This document shows, piece by piece, positions 17,942-26,044 of a stretch of DNA of 64,000 nucleotides. The number at the start of each line of letters is the position of its first letter. Position 1 is the stretch's first letter. This DNA comes from Vibrio sagamiensis NBRC 104589. GTDB taxonomy: Bacteria > Pseudomonadota > Gammaproteobacteria > Enterobacterales > Vibrionaceae. The stretch spans positions 1-64,000 of the forward strand of contig NZ_BJXJ01000002.1 in NCBI RefSeq assembly GCF_007990935.1, read 5' to 3'. A program made the translations under genes and the position numbers. Below the pieces are notes generated by a model. The model was not told the DNA's origin. It searched no databases and worked only from the letters and a program-made list of their open reading frames with translations.

Positions 17942-19051
17942 GTGAATCATAGTAAACTGTATATTGGTGTTATGTCTGGTACCAGCATGGATGGCGTGGA
18001 TGTCGCACTGGTTGAAATAGAAGGCGAACGTGTCCGTTTACTCGCACACCATGATTACCCTATGCCTACTTCCCTTAAGCAGTCGATTTTATCGGTTTGT
18101 ACCGGGCAAAACACTGACCTTAAAAGCATTGGCGAGCTTGACCACCAACTAGGGCATCTATTTTCTGATGCGGTATTAGCCTTATTGGATAAGTCTGGCT
18201 ATTCTGCACATCAAATCCGAGCCATAGGAAATCATGGTCAAACGGTATTTCACCAACCGACAGGGACTTATCCATTCAGCACACAATTAGGTGATGCCAA
18301 TATCATTGCCGTGAAAACGGGCATTGATACCGTCGCTGATTTCCGTCGTAAGGACATCGCTTTAGGTGGTCAAGGTGCCCCACTCGTTCCAGCTTTTCAC
18401 AACAATATCTTCTCCATGCAAGACGCGACAACCGTTGTGCTTAATGTGGGTGGGATTGCCAATATCTCAGTGTTACACCCTCAACAGGCGGTCACGGGGT
18501 ATGATACTGGCCCGGGCAATATGTTGATGGATGCATGGTGTGAAAAGCACACCGGTCAGGGCTTTGATAAAGATGCTCTGTTTGCCTTATCAGGCCAAGT
18601 CCACCCAACATTACTTCAGCAACTTTTACAAGATCCTTACTTCACCCTATCCGCACCTAAGAGTACGGGAAGAGAGCAGTTCAACCTCGACTGGTTAAAT
18701 CAGCAATTAGTTCACCACACAACCTCGGCTCAAGATGTCCAACGTACACTTTGTGAATACTCCGCTGTGACGATTGCCAATGAGGTAGAAAAGTTCGCTT
18801 TTGGTGATAAGCCTCAATTATTAGTGTGTGGCGGTGGGGCTAAAAATCCTTTATTAATGGAACGTTTGGCTACATTGTTAGCAAAATGGCACGTCTCGAC
18901 CACTGATACACAAGGCGTGAGCGCTGACTACATGGAAGCGATGGCATTCGCTTGGTTGGCTCAGCGTTATATGGATGAGCTCCCAAGCAATTTACCCGAT
19001 GTTACCGGGGCAAGTCGCCTCGCCTCGCTTGGGGTCTTGTATCGAAAATAA
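17942..19051 (+). CDS. anmK: Anhydro-N-acetylmuramic acid kinase AnmK
   Basis: AnmK hydrolyses and phosphorylates 1,6-anhydro-MurNAc to MurNAc-6-phosphate, so that wall sugars re-enter metabolism through MurQ. Start choice: GTG at 17942 gives 369 residues, the E. coli length, beginning VNHSKLYIGVMSGTSMDGVD. The longer TTG frame from 17900 adds an unconserved tail. Kinase motifs include GVMSGTSMDG, GNHGQTVFH and TGPGNMLMDAW, and LVCGGGAKNPLLM near the C terminus. The Shine-Dalgarno is weak (GAG, 8 nt before). Divergent from nagZ. Confidence 0.95.
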   Translation: MNHSKLYIGVMSGTSMDGVDVALVEIEGERVRLLAHHDYPMPTSLKQSILSVCTGQNTDLKSIGELDHQLGHLFSDAVLALLDKSGYSAHQIRAIGNHGQTVFHQPTGTYPFSTQLGDANIIAVKTGIDTVADFRRKDIALGGQGAPLVPAFHNNIFSMQDATTVVLNVGGIANISVLHPQQAVTGYDTGPGNMLMDAWCEKHTGQGFDKDALFALSGQVHPTLLQQLLQDPYFTLSAPKSTGREQFNLDWLNQQLVHHTTSAQDVQRTLCEYSAVTIANEVEKFAFGDKPQLLVCGGGAKNPLLMERLATLLAKWHVSTTDTQGVSADYMEAMAFAWLAQRYMDELPSNLPDVTGASRLASLGVLYRK

Positions 19052-19126
19052 GCTGGGATAAAGATTGAATGCCTGCCACGCTTGTACAGCCATTTATTTT
19101 GCTGACTGCTGAGCATGATGTCGCGG

Positions 19127-19471
19127 CTAATCGTTATAACTGTCCCAGCCTCGTTGCCACTCCATACGAAATTGCTGCGATTGAGGTGTCCCCTCACACA
19201 CCCCTTCATAGTATTGGCCAGAGAGCCCAATTTGATAAGCAAACTCTGGATTACAATACTCCGTTACCCCTTTTAGATAGCCTTGGTCATAGTCTCCTTG
19301 TTGTACTTGACCAAGACGACTCAACTCTTTAACGGTACGCGCTGGACGCCCCACGACACCGTCTTGGTAGCCAACCTGATACCAATCCCCCGCCTTTATT
19401 AGCTCTTCCGTGGTTGAGACACACCCTGATAGTGAAAGAAGTAACAAACTTAACATTTTCTTTTTTATCAT
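19127..19471 (-). CDS. DUF2799 family lipoprotein
   Basis: A small protein of unknown function, 114 residues from ATG 19471. This start puts MIKKKMLSLLLLSLSGC at the N terminus, a clean lipoprotein signal with lipobox LSGC. A longer frame to 19528 would bury the signal 19 residues in. The mature part carries repeated Tyr/Gly-rich units (DWYQVGYQDGVVGRP, GDYDQGYLKGVTEYCN, YQIGLSGQYYEGVC) typical of DUF2799, probably forming short helical repeats. It is convergent with anmK, and its upstream region is shared with the divergent CstA gene. Envelope location is inferred; no role is known to me. Confidence 0.8.
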   Translation of the reverse strand: MIKKKMLSLLLLSLSGCVSTTEELIKAGDWYQVGYQDGVVGRPARTVKELSRLGQVQQGDYDQGYLKGVTEYCNPEFAYQIGLSGQYYEGVCEGTPQSQQFRMEWQRGWDSYND

Positions 19472-19583
19472 TTTTCTTACCGATTTATTACTAGATTCTT
19501 GTCTAAAAAGCTTACCACTAAAGAGCATGATTTGCTGGATATCTCTTACGTGCCAACGTTTTTAACGCAGTAACCAAAGCTAG

Positions 19584-19631
19584 ACCGCTTATCTTTAATA
19601 TCGACCACTCATTTTCCTATTTGACCACTCA
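19584..19631 (+). promoter_or_regulatory. Three tandem BtsR-type boxes before the pyruvate transporter gene
   Basis: ACCGCTTA (19584-19591), ACCACTCA (19604-19611) and ACCACTCA (19624-19631) are direct repeats with an exact 20-bp period. Each fits ACC[GA]CT[CT]A, the motif I recall for BtsR (YehT) at the E. coli btsT promoter. They end 86 bp before the transporter start, which leaves room for a promoter (possible -10 GATACC near 19664). The btsS-btsR pair lies just downstream. Confidence 0.75.
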
Positions 19632-19717
19632 TTCACTCAGCGAATGTGCAGGTTTTATTTAGTGATACCATGAACAGTAAATGTACTACCCATCCAACTT
19701 AACCAAGGACAACTGCT

Positions 19718-21202
19718 ATGATGTGGTTTTTAACCTGTGTCGCAGCCCTCATCGGCGGATACTTTATCTACGGCGCTTTCGTTGAAAAGATTTTCGGTAT
19801 CAATGAGAATCGCCAAACCCCAGCCCACACCCAAACCGATGGCGTTGACTATGTACCAATGTCAACCAAACGTGTTTACCTCGTTCAACTGCTTAATATT
19901 GCTGGCGTCGGCCCTATTTTTGGCCCAATCATGGGCGCGCTTTATGGTCCAGCTGCCATGCTTTGGATTGTTTTGGGCTGTATCTTTGCAGGGGCAGTAC
20001 ATGACTACTTCTCAGGTATGCTTTCGGTTCGTAACGGTGGAGCATCAGTCCCGACAATAACAGGTCGTTATCTAGGCAATGGCGCAAAACACTTTATGAA
20101 CATTTTTGCTATTGTCTTATTGCTACTTGTTGGGGTTGTGTTTGTTTCTGCACCTGCAGGTATGATCACCAACCTTATCAACGAACAAACCAGCTTATCC
20201 GTCAATATGACGACCATGGTTGTCGTGATCTTTGCGTACTACATTATCGCGACAATCGTGCCGGTCGATAAAATCATTGGTCGCTTTTACCCTCTCTTTG
20301 GCGCACTTCTGATCTTTATGTCTGTCGGTCTGATGACCGCTATCGCTGTCTCTAGCGAGCACAAGGTTATGGGTGACTTCGCTTTCGCAGATATGCTCAC
20401 TAACTTGAATCCTAATGATATGCCATTGTGGCCAGCCCTGTTTATCACCATCGCATGCGGTGCAATTTCAGGCTTCCATGCTACTCAATCACCTCTGATG
20501 GCGCGTTGTATGGAGAATGAGAAAAATGGGCGCTTTGTTTTTTACGGTGCAATGATTGGTGAAGGTATCATCGCTCTTATCTGGTGTGCGATTGCCCTGT
20601 CTTTCTTTGGTTCACTAGAGGGACTCTCAGAAGCGGTGAAAAATGGCGGTCCGGGTAATGTTGTATATAGTTCTTCTTTTGGTCTTCTAGGGGTCTTTGG
20701 CGGCATTGTTGCCTTCCTTGGTGTGGTTATTTTACCGATCACTTCTGGAGATACTGCATTTCGTTCTAGCCGTCTGATCCTTGCAGAATACTTTGGCATG
20801 GAGCAAAAAACGCTGCGTAACCGTCTGCTTATGGCAATGCCGTTATTCGTGATTGGCGGTATCTTAACTCAAGTAGACTTTGGTATCATCTGGCGCTACT
20901 TTGGTTTCGCTAACCAAACAACCGCAGTTATGATGCTGTGGACAGCATCAGCCTACCTGCTTCGCCATAACAAGTTCCATTGGATTACCACTGTACCCGC
21001 CATTTTTATGACGACAGTATGTGTGACTTTCATTCTCAACAACAGCTCACTGGGCTTTGGTTTACCGATGCAAATCTCAACCATAGCTGGCATTCTATTC
21101 GCTTTAGCGGCCACGGCTTACGTGATCAAAGTGTCGAAAGGCAAAGGTGAAAGCAATCTTGCTGATGAAGAGAAACCAAACATCGCCTCAGAGTCCGCAT
21201 AA
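19718..21202 (+). CDS. CstA/BtsT-family transporter, short form; probable pyruvate/proton symporter
   Basis: Carbon starvation protein family (CstA), integral inner membrane. The 494 residues compare with about 700 for E. coli CstA and BtsT, so this is the shorter Vibrio-type member. Around 12-14 hydrophobic segments can be counted. Conserved family stretches include NIAGVGPIFGPIMGALYGP, CIFAGAVHDYFSGMLSVRNGG and HATQSPLMARCMENE. Pyruvate is inferred as substrate from the adjacent btsS-btsR genes and the three BtsR-type boxes upstream; CstA homologues can also take up peptides. The start ATG follows AAGGACAACTGCT. Confidence 0.85.
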   Translation: MMWFLTCVAALIGGYFIYGAFVEKIFGINENRQTPAHTQTDGVDYVPMSTKRVYLVQLLNIAGVGPIFGPIMGALYGPAAMLWIVLGCIFAGAVHDYFSGMLSVRNGGASVPTITGRYLGNGAKHFMNIFAIVLLLLVGVVFVSAPAGMITNLINEQTSLSVNMTTMVVVIFAYYIIATIVPVDKIIGRFYPLFGALLIFMSVGLMTAIAVSSEHKVMGDFAFADMLTNLNPNDMPLWPALFITIACGAISGFHATQSPLMARCMENEKNGRFVFYGAMIGEGIIALIWCAIALSFFGSLEGLSEAVKNGGPGNVVYSSSFGLLGVFGGIVAFLGVVILPITSGDTAFRSSRLILAEYFGMEQKTLRNRLLMAMPLFVIGGILTQVDFGIIWRYFGFANQTTAVMMLWTASAYLLRHNKFHWITTVPAIFMTTVCVTFILNNSSLGFGLPMQISTIAGILFALAATAYVIKVSKGKGESNLADEEKPNIASESA

Positions 21203-21247
21203 ATACGCCGATATCGATGCATTCGTTATCAACGATAAATAAGCTTC

Positions 21248-21276
21248 AGAGCCTGCCCAGCGCAGGCTCTTTTTTA
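21248..21276 (+). terminator. Terminator of the CstA/BtsT gene
   Basis: AGAGCCTGC (21248-21256) pairs with GCAGGCTCT (21262-21270) around a 5-nt loop, followed by six T. It separates the transporter from btsS, which would therefore have its own promoter or depend on read-through. Confidence 0.92.
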
Positions 21277-21326
21277 TTTCTCTTCTCAGTTACAATAAGA
21301 TTATTACTTCTCGGTTTAGGCTCACC

Positions 21327-22994
21327 ATGGAATTGATCCTCTCTCTTTTACAACAAATGTGCGTTTACTTAGTCTTAGCTTATATGTTGAGTAAAACACC
21401 GCTCATCCTCCCTCTTCTGAGCATTTCTTCACGTCTAAGCCATCGTATCCTTTGTTACATACTGTTCTCCGGCTTTTGTGTTTTAGGTACCTACTTTGGT
21501 CTACAAATCAATGATGCTATTGCTAATACACGAGCAATTGGTGCGGTAATGGGAGGACTTTTTGGTGGTCCTATCGTGGGTTTTGCGGTTGGATTAACTG
21601 GTGGTATCCATCGTTACACACTAGGTGGCTTTACCGACATTGCTTGCGCTATTTCAACCACAGCAGAAGGTTTGATTGGAGGATTACTTCACCTGTACTT
21701 TATCAAGAATAATAAAACATCAATGTTATTCAGACCTAGCATCGTGTTTAGCATTACTTTTTTAGCTGAAGTAGTTCAAATGATCCTCCTACTCACCGTC
21801 GCGAAACCATTTAACCAAGCCTATGAACTGGTCTCGGCAATTGCCGCTCCCATGATCATTGCAAACTCTGTTGGGGCTGCTTTATTTATGAGTATCCTAC
21901 AAGATCGTAAAACCATTTTTGAAAAATATTCTGCCGCTTTCTCTCGCAGAGCCCTGAGTATTGCCGACCGTTCAGTGGGCATACTCAGTAACGGATTTAA
22001 CAGTGATAATGCCGAGAAAATTGCCCGTATCATCTATGAAGAAACCAACGTTGGAGCCGTTGCGATTACCGACCAAGAAAAGATTTTGGCTTTCGTGGGG
22101 ATCGGTGATGATCACCATAAGCCAAATACCCCAATTTCTTCACAAAGCACGCTCGATTCAATGGAAAAAAATGACATCATTTACCTTGACGGCAGTGAGC
22201 GCACCTATCAGTGTTCACTAGCGCCTGATTGTAAACTAGGTTCTGCTCTGATCATTCCATTGCATGCTGGTAAAGACGTGGTTGGTACCATCAAACTCTA
22301 TGAGCCCAAACGTAAACTCTTCTCAACGGCTAATATGTCGATGGCTGAGGGGATTGCTCAGCTGCTATCAAGCCAGATCTTATATGGTGACTACCACCAG
22401 CAACAAACACTGTTAGCTCAAGCTGAAATTAAGTTACTGCATGCACAGGTTAACCCACATTTTCTCTTTAATGCTCTCAATACTATCAGTGCCATTACAC
22501 GCCGTGATCCTGATAAAGCGCGTAAATTGATTCAGGACTTATCACATTTCTTTCGCAGTAACCTCAAACAAAATATCGATACTGTGACACTCAAAGAAGA
22601 ACTTGCACATGTAAATGCTTATCTATCGATTGAAAAAGCGCGTTTTACAGATCGCTTAGAAGTCGAGATTGATGTTCAACCTGAGTTACTCGATATCAGA
22701 CTACCGAGCTTCACTCTTCAGCCTTTAGTTGAAAACGCCATCAAACATGGCATCGCTCACTTACTTGAAAATGGCAAAGTAAAAATATACAGCCAGCCAC
22801 ATCCAAAAGGTTACCTGCTCACAGTCGAAGATAATGCGGGTTACTATCAGCCTCCAGTAGAAAATCATACCGGTTTAGGCATGGAAATTGTTGCCAAACG
22901 CCTTTCTCATCAATTTGGCAGTGATTCAACGCTAAAAATCGCTTATAAAAGGCTTCAATTTACTAAAATGAGTTTTATCATCCCAGTATCTTAG
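21327..22994 (+). CDS. btsS: LytS-type sensor histidine kinase BtsS
   Basis: BtsS is the inner membrane sensor for extracellular pyruvate, partnered with BtsR. The 555 residues show a 5TMR-LYT membrane module (about 1-200, with RAIGAVMGGLFGGPIVGFAVG and GGIHRYTLGG). A GAF-like domain follows (about 220-350). The His_kinase domain has the phosphoacceptor H378 in AQVNPHFLFNALNTI, and the HATPase domain has N-box LVENAIKHGI, DNAG and GLGMEIV. The pyruvate specificity is inferred from orthology and from the adjacent CstA-type gene. btsR starts 46 bp downstream, so the two form an operon. Confidence 0.9.
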   Translation: MELILSLLQQMCVYLVLAYMLSKTPLILPLLSISSRLSHRILCYILFSGFCVLGTYFGLQINDAIANTRAIGAVMGGLFGGPIVGFAVGLTGGIHRYTLGGFTDIACAISTTAEGLIGGLLHLYFIKNNKTSMLFRPSIVFSITFLAEVVQMILLLTVAKPFNQAYELVSAIAAPMIIANSVGAALFMSILQDRKTIFEKYSAAFSRRALSIADRSVGILSNGFNSDNAEKIARIIYEETNVGAVAITDQEKILAFVGIGDDHHKPNTPISSQSTLDSMEKNDIIYLDGSERTYQCSLAPDCKLGSALIIPLHAGKDVVGTIKLYEPKRKLFSTANMSMAEGIAQLLSSQILYGDYHQQQTLLAQAEIKLLHAQVNPHFLFNALNTISAITRRDPDKARKLIQDLSHFFRSNLKQNIDTVTLKEELAHVNAYLSIEKARFTDRLEVEIDVQPELLDIRLPSFTLQPLVENAIKHGIAHLLENGKVKIYSQPHPKGYLLTVEDNAGYYQPPVENHTGLGMEIVAKRLSHQFGSDSTLKIAYKRLQFTKMSFIIPVS

Positions 22995-23040
22995 GTTATG
23001 CCACGCCTAACGATAAACCGCTTAGGAAAGGTGAAGTGAA

Positions 23041-23769
23041 ATGTTAACCGCTCTTGTCATTGATGATGAACAGTTTGCTCGCGAGGAGTTGACTGAATTA
23101 TTAAACGAAACGGGCCAAATTGAAGTCATTGGTGAAGCCTCTAACGCCATTATGGGGTTGAGAAAGATCAATGAGTTGAGACCAGATGTTGTGTTTCTTG
23201 ACATACAAATGCCTCAAGTCACAGGAATTGAACTCCTGAGTATGCTTGATCCTGAAACAATGCCTTATGTGGTATTTATCACAGCTTACGATCAATATGC
23301 GATTCAAGCTTTCGAAGATAATGCCTTTGATTACTTACTTAAACCTGTTGATCCTCAGCGCCTCCACAAAACAGTGACGCGATTGAACAAAGCGATTCAG
23401 CAACATACTTTAGTCCAACCCATCGCCAAGATCGCCCCAGATAGACTTAAACAAATTCCATGTATGGGCCATAACCGAATTGTGCTGGTTGCAACCACTG
23501 CCGTTGAATGTGCTTACAGTGATATTAGTGGTGTTCATATCCACTCAGAGAATCAAACCGTGAGCACTCAGCTCACCCTGAAAACACTCGAAGAAAGAAC
23601 AGCTCTCGTTCGTTGCCACCGCCAATACCTTGTCAACATCCAAGCCATTCACGAAATTAAATTACTAGAAAATGGGCTGGCCGAGATCATGACCCGAACT
23701 GGGTTTGAAATACCAGTAAGTCGGCGTTATTTAAAAACTTTAAAAGAAATGATAGGGATTACTCATTAA
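23041..23769 (+). CDS. btsR: LytTR response regulator BtsR
   Basis: BtsR is the regulator of the pyruvate-sensing pair. The 242 residues have an N-terminal receiver domain with the acidic pair D8-D9, the phospho-acceptor D54 in VVFLDIQMPQ, Thr in FITAYD and Lys in LLKPVD. The C-terminal LytTR DNA-binding domain runs from about 140, with VECAYSDISGVHIHSENQ and LVRCHRQYLVNIQAI. LytTR proteins bind direct repeats of short motifs, which fits the three repeats upstream of the transporter at 19584-19631. Confidence 0.92.
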   Translation: MLTALVIDDEQFAREELTELLNETGQIEVIGEASNAIMGLRKINELRPDVVFLDIQMPQVTGIELLSMLDPETMPYVVFITAYDQYAIQAFEDNAFDYLLKPVDPQRLHKTVTRLNKAIQQHTLVQPIAKIAPDRLKQIPCMGHNRIVLVATTAVECAYSDISGVHIHSENQTVSTQLTLKTLEERTALVRCHRQYLVNIQAIHEIKLLENGLAEIMTRTGFEIPVSRRYLKTLKEMIGITH

Positions 23770-23849
23770 GTCGAATGCGTTGCATACTCACCAGTCATCC
23801 CGCGTGACAAAACCATCGACGGCCTCCCAACGCAGAAACACAAGAAACA

Positions 23850-23876
23850 AAAAAGCGACACATTGGTCGCTTTTTT
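23850..23876. terminator. Bidirectional terminator between btsR and ispH
   Basis: AAAAAGCGAC (23850-23859, with further A upstream) and GTCGCTTTTT (23866-23875) form a 10-bp stem with T runs on both strands. It serves btsR (plus) and the ispH end of the minus-strand operon. Confidence 0.88.
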
Positions 23877-23892
23877 CAACATTCAATCCAGT

Positions 23893-24846
23893 TTAATCGA
23901 CTTGCTTAATTTGCAGCTCTTTTGGGACTTCAAAAAACATATTTTCTTCGCGACCCAGCACTTCATCGACTGCTTCAGCCCCTACCAGTGATTTGACGCG
24001 CTCTAAGATTTGATTCACCAACTCTTCTGGGGCTGATGCTCCCGCAGTCACACCCACTTTCGCTTTATTAGTAAACCACTCCGGCTGAATGTCCTCAGGA
24101 CAATCAGTCAAATATCCTGGCGTACCTAATTTTTCTGCGAGTTCTTTAAGACGTGTAGAGTTCGAAGAGTTTTTAGACCCTACAACAATCATCACATCAA
24201 CGTCACTAGACAACTCACGAACCGCATCTTGACGGTTCTGAGTCGCATAACAGATATCGTCTTTGCGAGGACCTTGAATATCAGGAAAAACACGTCTGAG
24301 CTCTTCGATGACATCTGCGGTTTCATCAACAGAAAGCGTCGTTTGGCTCACGTAGTGTAAATCAGAAGGATCTTTTACTACGGCTTTAAGTTTTACTACA
24401 TCTGCCGGTGTTTCAACAAGGTACATGCCCCCTGTTTCACTTGCATACTGGCCCATAGTACCTTCCACTTCAGGGTGGCCTGCATGGCCTATAAGCACCA
24501 CTTCCATATTACGTCGACTCGCACGAGCGACTTCCATATGAACTTTGGTCACTAAAGGACAGGTTGCATCAAATACGGTAAGATCACGAGATTTTGCTTC
24601 TTGTCGAACTGCCTGAGAAACACCATGCGCAGAAAAAATCACAATATTGTTATCTGGAACCTCATGTAATTCCTCAACGAAGATAGCACCACGCTGTTTT
24701 AAACCTTCAACCACATAACGATTGTGGACTACTTCATGTCTCACATAAATTGGTGGCTGATACATCTCTAGTGCACGCTCTACAATGCTGATTGCGCGAT
24801 CAACACCTGCACAGAAGCCACGTGGGTTAGCTAACAAGATTTTCAT
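23893..24846 (-). CDS. ispH: 4-hydroxy-3-methylbut-2-enyl diphosphate reductase IspH
   Basis: IspH is the last enzyme of the non-mevalonate isoprenoid pathway, producing IPP and DMAPP from HMBPP with an Fe-S cluster. The three cluster cysteines are visible in [20 protein letters not shown] and [10 protein letters not shown], and the conserved SAHGVS and SSNSTRL motifs are present. ATG 24846 gives 317 residues starting [12 protein letters not shown], like E. coli IspH (316). An ATG four codons upstream (24858) is also possible, and neither Shine-Dalgarno is strong. It is the last gene of the murJ-ribF-ileS-lspA-fkpB-ispH string. Confidence 0.96.
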   Translation of the reverse strand: MKILLANPRGFCAGVDRAISIVERALEMYQPPIYVRHEVVHNRYVVEGLKQRGAIFVEELHEVPDNNIVIFSAHGVSQAVRQEAKSRDLTVFDATCPLVTKVHMEVARASRRNMEVVLIGHAGHPEVEGTMGQYASETGGMYLVETPADVVKLKAVVKDPSDLHYVSQTTLSVDETADVIEELRRVFPDIQGPRKDDICYATQNRQDAVRELSSDVDVMIVVGSKNSSNSTRLKELAEKLGTPGYLTDCPEDIQPEWFTNKAKVGVTAGASAPEELVNQILERVKSLVGAEAVDEVLGREENMFFEVPKELQIKQVD

Positions 24847-24881
24847 TTTATTGCCCATTGGAATTATCTTTTTCTCAATAA

Positions 24882-25313
24882 CTATTCTACTGACAAAATC
24901 TCAACTTCGAAAGTCACGTCTTGTCCTGCAAGAGGGTGATTAAAGTCTACTGTGACTGAATCGCCAGCAATTTCGGTAATAATACCCGGAATTTCCATAC
25001 CATCTGGCCCAGTAAATGCCATGATCGTTCCCACTTCGACCTCCGCTTCACCCACAAACTTTGCACGGTCCATATAATGAATGTTATCTGGGTTAGGTTG
25101 GCCAAAAGCATCTTCTGCTTTCAGTTCAATGCTTTTTTGTTCACCAACCTGCAAGCCTAATAAACACTGTTCGAAGTTTGGGCTTAAGCTACCATCCCCC
25201 ATCACAAACTGAGCAGGTTTGCCCATATTATGGGTGCTATCGGCAACCGAACCATCGCTCAATTTGATAGAGAAATGTAACGTTACAGTGGAGTTAGTAT
25301 CAATCGGTTTCAC
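24882..25313 (-). CDS. fkpB: FKBP-type peptidyl-prolyl isomerase FkpB (SlpA)
   Basis: FkpB is a cytoplasmic SlyD-like prolyl isomerase with a chaperone insert. The 143 residues show the split FKBP fold: [18 protein letters not shown], then [20 protein letters not shown]. The IF-type insert is in the middle (about 70-125), and the C terminus is [20 protein letters not shown]. No signal peptide. The His/Cys-rich metal tail of SlyD is absent, which supports FkpB. It lies between lspA and ispH, the E. coli order, and a hairpin at 25393-25422 separates it from lspA. Confidence 0.92.
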   Translation of the reverse strand: MKPIDTNSTVTLHFSIKLSDGSVADSTHNMGKPAQFVMGDGSLSPNFEQCLLGLQVGEQKSIELKAEDAFGQPNPDNIHYMDRAKFVGEAEVEVGTIMAFTGPDGMEIPGIITEIAGDSVTVDFNHPLAGQDVTFEVEILSVE

Positions 25314-25392
25314 GTTATTGCTTCCTTGTTCTTAAGCGTTCATCCTTGGATGAACACTCATTATTCTATTAATCTCGCAACAAAATAATAAA

Positions 25393-25422
25393 AAGCGTCG
25401 TACGAATCAACGCACGACGCTT
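25393..25422 (-). terminator. Hairpin terminator between lspA and fkpB
   Basis: AAGCGTCGTACG (25393-25404) pairs with CGCACGACGCTT (25411-25422) with one mismatch. On the minus strand it is followed by TTTATTATTTTG. It may attenuate transcription into fkpB-ispH, which would then need a promoter in 25314-25392. Confidence 0.75.
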
Positions 25423-25442
25423 AAATTTTTATTGAGAGATGA

Positions 25443-25949
25443 TTACTTTTCTACACCTTTTTTACGAAAACCATCCAAGATGATCATTGCAGCACCAATA
25501 CAAATGGTTGAATCCGCCAAATTGAAAGCAGGCCAATGGTAGGAACCCCAGAAGAAATCTAAGTAATCAACCACAAAACCATGCACGATGCGATCAAACA
25601 CATTACCAACAGCACCACCAATAATTAAAGCATAAGCAATATTATTCCACTTTTCCGTCGCCGGTAATTTACTCATCCAGTAAGTTAACAGACCTGTCAC
25701 GCCAAATGCGATCGCACTGAATAGCCAACGCTGCCAACCTTCTTGATCACTTAGGAAACTGAAAGCAGCTCCATAGTTATGTACATACAAAAGATTAAAA
25801 AAGGGAAGGATTTCGATACGATGAGCCCATCCATACCCTATATTATCCATCACCAAGAGCTTAATGCCGATATCAGCAATAAAAACTAAAACCGCTAACC
25901 ACAACCAGCGAACCCCTGATTGTTTTAATGTGAATGTTTTCTCTGTCAT
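25443..25949 (-). CDS. lspA: Lipoprotein signal peptidase LspA (signal peptidase II)
   Basis: LspA is an inner membrane aspartyl protease that removes the signal peptide from diacylglyceryl-prolipoproteins made by Lgt (also in this window). The 168 residues have four membrane segments (about 15-33, 75-90, 100-118, 140-158). The two catalytic aspartates are in the conserved [10 protein letters not shown] and [11 protein letters not shown] motifs. It is preceded by ileS in the usual ileS-lspA pairing. A GC-rich hairpin (25965-25988) sits just upstream of the start. Confidence 0.97.
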   Translation of the reverse strand: MTEKTFTLKQSGVRWLWLAVLVFIADIGIKLLVMDNIGYGWAHRIEILPFFNLLYVHNYGAAFSFLSDQEGWQRWLFSAIAFGVTGLLTYWMSKLPATEKWNNIAYALIIGGAVGNVFDRIVHGFVVDYLDFFWGSYHWPAFNLADSTICIGAAMIILDGFRKKGVEK

Positions 25950-25964
25950 GACTCCACCTACAAA

Positions 25965-25988
25965 CAGCCCCAGCGAAAACTGGGGCTG
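25965..25988 (-). other. GC-rich hairpin between ileS and lspA
   Basis: CAGCCCCAG (25965-25973) and CTGGGGCTG (25980-25988) form a perfect 9-bp stem. On the minus strand only TTT follows, so it is a poor terminator. It may be a processing, stability or attenuation element within the operon. Confidence 0.6.
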
Positions 25989-26044
25989 TGGGATATTAAA
26001 GATAATACATCTTGTACTTACGACTCAATGAGTCTGACGATGAA

